Source: Sanderia malayensis (taxonomy: Eukaryota; Cnidaria; Scyphozoa; Semaeostomeae; Pelagiidae). Taken from it: a stretch of DNA of 64,000 nt. Location of the stretch: the NCBI GenBank assembly GCA_013076295.1, contig RQOL01000876.1:3286001-3350000 (forward strand), given 5' to 3'. Under the pieces are notes generated by a model that had not been told where the DNA came from, did not search any database, and worked only from the letters and a program-made list of their open reading frames with translations. The translations under genes and the position numbers were made by a program. Below, in pieces: positions 59,728-64,000 of the stretch (position 1 is the stretch's first letter; the number at the start of each line of letters is the position of its first letter).

Positions 59728-59960
59728 AGGGTTGGGGTTAGGGTTACGTTTTGCAGGGGAGAACGGTGGTCAGCTTACGCAGTAGCGTAGTGATGGTCAT
59801 AGAGATGGGATAATATAATTAATTCAATATTTAAATTATCTCCTATCTCTATGAGTTATGGTACTGCGAAGCAGCGTATATGACGTGCAGTGTCCCTATT
59901 GGCCAAGACATTAGTCTTGGGGTCAGGGAGGGTCAGGGAGGGTTTAATGGACTTTGAAGT
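59728..59960 (-). repeat. Diverged, inverted copy of the telomere-like minisatellite unit
   Basis: GGGGTTAGGGTTACG, then AGAACGGTGGTCAG, ACGCAGTAGCG, GCAGCGTATATGACGT and TTGGCCAAGACATTAG follow the order of the minus strand of the 8.6-kb unit. The unit is interrupted by a short palindromic insertion at 59798-59853. Confidence 0.75.
59798..59853. mobile_element. 56-bp hairpin insertion, MITE-like
   Basis: It begins CATAGAGATGGGATAAT and ends ATTATCTCCTATCTCTATG, an imperfect long inverted repeat around an AT-rich centre. It splits the minisatellite copy between ACGCAGTAGCG and the TACTGCGAAGCAGCG part. It could be a very small foldback element or remnant. Confidence 0.45.
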
Positions 59961-60461
59961 GGGAGGTACTTGCGCGTGAGTATGGAATGTTTATGTGGGC
60001 GCATGTTTGACTTGACTTGACTTGTGCGGTGCGGGCGCGGCAAAGAACAAAAAGCGATAATGAAAGCCATGCAAGAGCATCATGCAATCCAGCAAGAAAA
60101 AGTTATATGAGGTTTGTTCGCCTTTTTGTTCGCATTTTGACTGTCATATGGCTTTATTGCATGCCAGACCACTCAAAATTTTGTTGTAATATAATTTTAT
60201 TTCACTGCACTTTGGACAATTGTATTTAATTGCAGTAATATTGGGCCTACAACATTATTATGTTGAGACTTGATAAACTGATTTGAAAGCGGGAAACGCC
60301 ATGTCTGGGTTAGAATTAATACGTTTTGGGATATAAATTACCCATGTGTAGAGCTTATATACTATAAGTAGTATTTAACAAGCCGGAATTATGGTTAATG
60401 TTATGGTAAGATTTAAAATATTTATATAAGTATTGTAACTTAAACTTGAAGTATTATATTC

Positions 60462-62852
60462 ATGTATCAGGTAGAAAGAATTGCTGGAAGACGTTTAATT
60501 CAGGGAAGAGAAGAGTTCCTGGTTTTTTGGAAAGGCTACGATTCTTATTCAGCCAGTTGGGAACCAAAAGAAAATCTAACATTTTGCAAGAAAGTCATCC
60601 AACAATTTGTGTCAAAGATTCTACCAATTCCAGGTACAACTTTTCTGTGAACAGCTCCTGTCAAGATTTTCTTTATTTTAAATTGAAATGTAACACAATT
60701 GTATCTTCTGATTTTGTAAATAATTTGCCTTGAAGGTGGGATTCCTTGCTGTGCTCCAGAAGTGATAAGAAAGACCAGATCGAAAGCTAAAACTATCAGT
60801 GTGAAAATGCTGCTGACGAAGCGGCAGAAACAATCAAAGAGCAAGAGTTTGTCACACATAAATAACATGTCAGACGGAGTATTGAAATCCTCAAAGAGCA
60901 GGAAATTCTCAAGTGAAAGTGAAAGACTGATAAGAGATACGCTATTGCATGAATCAAAGTCAATGAAGCCAAAGCATGCATCACCAGCAATTGTTAATGA
61001 ATTCACTAATCACAACGAGAGTAATAAACATATTTCTCGGAAGTCAATTAATGGCCTAGTAAAGCATTATCAAGATGGAGGTTCCCGAAAGAGGAAGTCC
61101 TATTGCATTGACGAAACTGAAAATGAATTTAACATTGATTACGAGGACTATTTGACTGAAAAAATTCCATCAAAGAATCGTTATGCCTCAAAACAAACTT
61201 TAAGAGACTCTGGTGAGGGCGACCATATCATTTGCAAAAGAGAAAATAATTATATGAAGATTACGTTAAATAATACAGCAAGACATAATGTCCTTACTAC
61301 AAATGTAAGTATGAGATACTAAATTTTGATTATGTGATTTAGTGCACAATGGTCTATAGGCTGTAGCTTTATGGTTTTTTCTGCATTTCAGATGATGGGG
61401 TCTCTCATGCAATGCCTGCAATCTGCGCAAAAGGATGCAGAGATTTCCGCTGTTCTTCTGTGCAATAATAGTGATCACTTCTGCAGTGGTGTTGATTATT
61501 CTGAATTGATTGAATGTGACGATAAACAGTATAAAGAGAAGGCAACGGAAATCTGTAATTCATTAAGGTAATCTTTGGGGTGGGGTGGATATAGACTGGT
61601 ATCTTTCGGGGTGGGGTGGGTAGAGACTGGTATCTTTGGGGGTGGGGTGTCTCTGATTTTGTGATGTAACAAGCAATTAAATGCCAGACATTACTATTCT
61701 GAATTACTTCCCAGTGTACCATAGTAATTTCAGTGATTAAATGAGGGCTGTTCAAAGTCCGATTTACTTTCAAGTTCCAGGTTTTTAGCAGCAAATACTA
61801 TAAGTTAAAACATCATACAAATCACTTTGTAGTTACCCCCCAATATTTGTTTCATACATTTTTGAATTCAGCTTCTAAGATGATTATTTTTTTGTTGCAG
61901 ATCATTAATTGAAGCATTAATAAAATTCAGCAAACCAATTATGACGGCAGTTAATGGATTCTGCATGGGTTTTGGCATTGTGTTTCTTGTCCTTGGTGAC
62001 CTTTGTTTTACTTCTAGTCGGGTATGAGCTGTTTGTTAACTATTTTTAAACCCTACACTCTAGTTGCCAAATTTTCCCCCTATTTTTTATGCCAATGTTT
62101 CCCCTATTTTTTATGCCAATGTTTCCCCTATTTTTTATGCCAATGTTTCCCCTATTTTTTCCAGACATCTTTTGAATTGACTAGTGCCAAACTTGATCTC
62201 ACACCGATTGGTTGTCTGACTTATTTGCTACCAAAAGTAGTTGGACCAGTTATGGTGGGTATGATGCATGACATGTGTTTACTCAAATGTCCCATCTGAT
62301 GAACACTGCGGCTTATCTTCACCTTTTTCAACTGCTTCAACTATTTATCATTTTCAGGCTAATTCAATGATTTACCTTGGAGAGTCTTACCGCGCCACCG
62401 CAGCGTACGACAGAGGCCTGATCAATGATATCTACGGAATCCATTCGTTTCAAGAAGATATCGAAAAACGTTTGAATCAACTCATAGCTAAACAACCGCA
62501 GGTGCGTGACACGTTCTTAACCCACAATGAAACAGAGCGGTTTTGCTTTGGTTAGGAAAGCGTTTGGGACTGAAGGTTTGTGGCCGCAGATGGCAGGTGG
62601 TCGCTATTAGAGGTTTGTTATAGTAAGTTTCCAATGTGCATTCTACTTACATGACAATGTTTCAATGTTTTTTCTTGTCTGTAGACTTTGGAGAAGACCA
62701 AGGTTATGCTGCGTCAATTGGAGCTGGAGACTTTAAGGGATGTTTGCGATTCAGAGATGAAAATATACAAGAAATGCCTGCTATCTGAACAATGTCGAAG
62801 AAAACTTCGTCAGGATTGGACTCTTGTAATCAACTTATACGGCAGCGGGTAA
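60462..62852 (+). CDS. CDY/CDYL-like protein: chromodomain plus crotonase-fold domain, complete
   Basis: Seven exons join in frame to 479 residues: 60462-60633, 60736-61304, 61392-61567, 61901-62021, 62165-62254, 62358-62501, 62685-62852. The chromodomain (about 2-57) has YQVERI, FLVFWKGYDSYSASWEP and the aromatic residues that form a methyl-lysine cage. A basic, Ser/Lys-rich middle (58-247) follows. The crotonase fold (about 248-479) shows HFCSGVDYSEL (oxyanion-hole strand), NGFCMGFG and AYDRGLIND. This order is that of CDY, CDYL and CDYL2, nuclear co-repressors that read H3K9/K27 methylation. The two catalytic glutamates of enoyl-CoA hydratase are not seen (GIVFLVLGD, SAKLDL), as in the CDY family. 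The start is the first ATG before YQVERI; an upstream exon cannot be excluded, because CAG|GTAG here could be an acceptor. Confidence 0.9.
61573..61650 (+). repeat. G-rich direct repeats in intron 3 of the CDY-like gene
   Basis: Three imperfect units of about 40 bp, each with GGGGTGGGGTG, then AGACTGGTATCTTT. The G-runs could form a G-quadruplex. Confidence 0.8.
62077..62164 (+). repeat. 24-bp tandem repeat forming the intron end
   Basis: CCCCTATTTTTTATGCCAATGTTT repeats nearly four times, and the last partial unit supplies the polypyrimidine tract and acceptor (CCCCTATTTTTTCCAG) of the exon at 62165. Confidence 0.92.
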
Positions 62853-63713
62853 CAGCATAAAGGTGACTAGTAGACCATGGGGTAGTACATGCTTATATAC
62901 ACATGTAGATTTCGTGATAAATTTGCGCGAGGAAGAGACAAGACACGCGAAGATCTGAAATTCAAATATGCCTGAATATGTGTATTTTTCGCACATTCAA
63001 CGTCATATTTGGTAGTCATAAGAATTCGCCAAATTGGGTGGTGTAATTCTCCACATTTAATAATGTTTTCACGGTAAATTGCACATTTGAAGGAAATGTC
63101 CTATTAAGGTATAAGCTAGCAAGTTGCATGGACATATAAAAATATAATTTATTAGAAGTTTCCTTTTGATCAGTTCAATCGTTTCCTGTATTTGTAATTT
63201 TTCTTTTGATTTTAGCCATTCTTTGTTATAAATTACTTTTATTGCTTGAATGAAATGCTTTTGTGATAATTTAATTGATTTGCATTTTATATTTGTAGTA
63301 TTCCTTTGCACATTTTCGTCAAATTTGTTTCACTTTGGCGAGGGAGTGTTCAAAATTTGTCATTAAAGCAAGAATGACGTAATGGCACGACTTTAAAACC
63401 GGTACTGACCGGAATAAAGCGGAACCATAATTCCGAGAACCGGGGATTACCGAAATGTTGTTGTTGTTGTAAGGTGACTTTGGATTGGTTGGTCAATTCA
63501 ATATAAAAGTGGGCGTCTCTCTCCGCCCAGATAGAATTAGAATATCTTATTCACCTTCGAGTGTCAAGACAAAACATTTCCTCAACACAACTTGAAGACC
63601 GGCAAAGGATTCAGTTTCGTTTGCATTTGCACAAAGGGGCGTGGAAGGGATATAAAGATACAAAGATAAGGCCAATTCAATTTCTGTTCTCTCGTTAACT
63701 AACAACTAACAAT
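62853..63713. other. Intergenic region and probable promoter of the MARVEL-like gene
   Basis: No exon is seen in 62.85-63.45 kb. ATTGG (inverted CCAAT) near 63484 and TATAAAAG near 63502 lie about 210-230 bp before the ATG at 63714 and could be a core promoter. The distance leaves room for a 5' UTR. Confidence 0.4.
63502..63509 (+). promoter_or_regulatory. Possible TATA box
   Basis: TATAAAAG, with GATTGGTTGG about 20 bases upstream, ahead of the 63714 start codon. Assigned from the motif alone. Confidence 0.35.
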
Positions 63714-63818
63714 ATGGATGGTGAACCAAAACCAACTACTGCTGTCCCAAGCCAGTCTCTGAAGTTCAATGCCAATTACATCAAAAGTGTTCTTGGGCTC
63801 CTGAAAATGGTTGAATTT
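63714..63818 (+). CDS. First exon of a possible MARVEL-domain (CMTM/MAL-type) membrane protein, partial
   Basis: The ATG at 63714 opens a 35-residue exon: a hydrophilic N-terminus (MDGEPKPTTAVPSQ) followed by YIKSVLGLLKMVEF, then a strong donor GTAAGTAA at 63819. MARVEL proteins typically start with a short cytoplasmic tail and an amphipathic lead of this type into the first membrane helix. The rest of the gene is beyond the window, so the family is inferred from one short exon. Confidence 0.45.
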
Positions 63819-64000
63819 GTAAGTAATTGAAACTTGATGCTTATCTATTTACTTTGAGCCTAAAAGGTGCGGTACTAGCACTGCATTAATTTAGAATAAA
63901 CCGCTTACGAATTGAATTATTGTAGTCGACCTTTCTTATCTTAATTCTTATTTATTCTTTATGATTATATCAGTTTGGATTTATCTAATTTTATCAGCAA

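Larger units (their letters stand above)
57734..60461. other. Long intergenic region between APRT and the CDY-like gene
   Basis: 57.9-59.0 kb is strongly T/G-rich on the plus strand with many GTTGTGT and GTCGTGT repeats. 59.0-59.7 kb is AT-rich and featureless. 59.73-59.96 kb holds a diverged telomere-like minisatellite copy. No coding exon is supported. Confidence 0.6.

Overview
The window is animal nuclear DNA. It is AT-rich, its genes are split by many short GT-AG introns, and it encodes HYDIN, DGAT1, APRT, a chromodomain/crotonase protein and large secreted mosaic proteases. TTAGGG-type repeats, a LINE fragment and extracellular modules (astacin, TSP1, MAM, trypsin) suit an invertebrate, possibly a cnidarian or sponge. 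The species cannot be fixed from the sequence.

Layout. 32-1256 (+): last three visible exons of a HYDIN-like axonemal gene. 2350-5942 (-): a complete 17-exon DGAT1. 6886-8485 (-): an unrecognised 299-residue protein with two membrane segments. 8.6-9.7 kb: a 144-bp minisatellite carrying CCCTAA telomere-like repeats. It is interrupted exactly within a repeat unit by an 8.5-kb element (9687-18190) and a 315-bp internally deleted relative (18194-18508); both have inverted ends, and CTA stands at all three junctions. The large element is mostly a 103-bp satellite array plus 1.4-kb higher-order repeats. 21915-22014 is a 100-N gap, and its two flanks carry the same 8.3 kb (13601-21914 and 22015-30365). 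This looks like two overlapping contigs that were not merged, so the second copies of the element, the minisatellite and the protease 3' exons are probably artefacts.

28214-38830 (-) and 44076-54662 (+) are two divergently transcribed, highly similar genes for very large secreted proteases. Predicted order: signal peptide, acidic repeats with a [11 protein letters not shown] core, astacin, TSP1, trypsin, MAM domains (four in the minus gene, three in the plus gene), then a chymotrypsin-like domain. All inferred exons join in frame, giving about 1745 and 1598 residues. The copies differ in propeptide-repeat exons (4 versus 6), MAM number and a LINE insertion present in only one. The 5-kb spacer holds diverged dispersed repeats and a duplicated CATA microsatellite.

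After these come APRT (55162-57733, +), a T/G-rich repeat-laden intergenic region with a third, inverted, diverged copy of the telomere-like minisatellite, a CDY/CDYL-like gene (60462-62852, +), and the first exon of a possible MARVEL-domain gene (63714-63818, +). The housekeeping genes show no sign of working together; only the protease pair forms an obvious functional unit.
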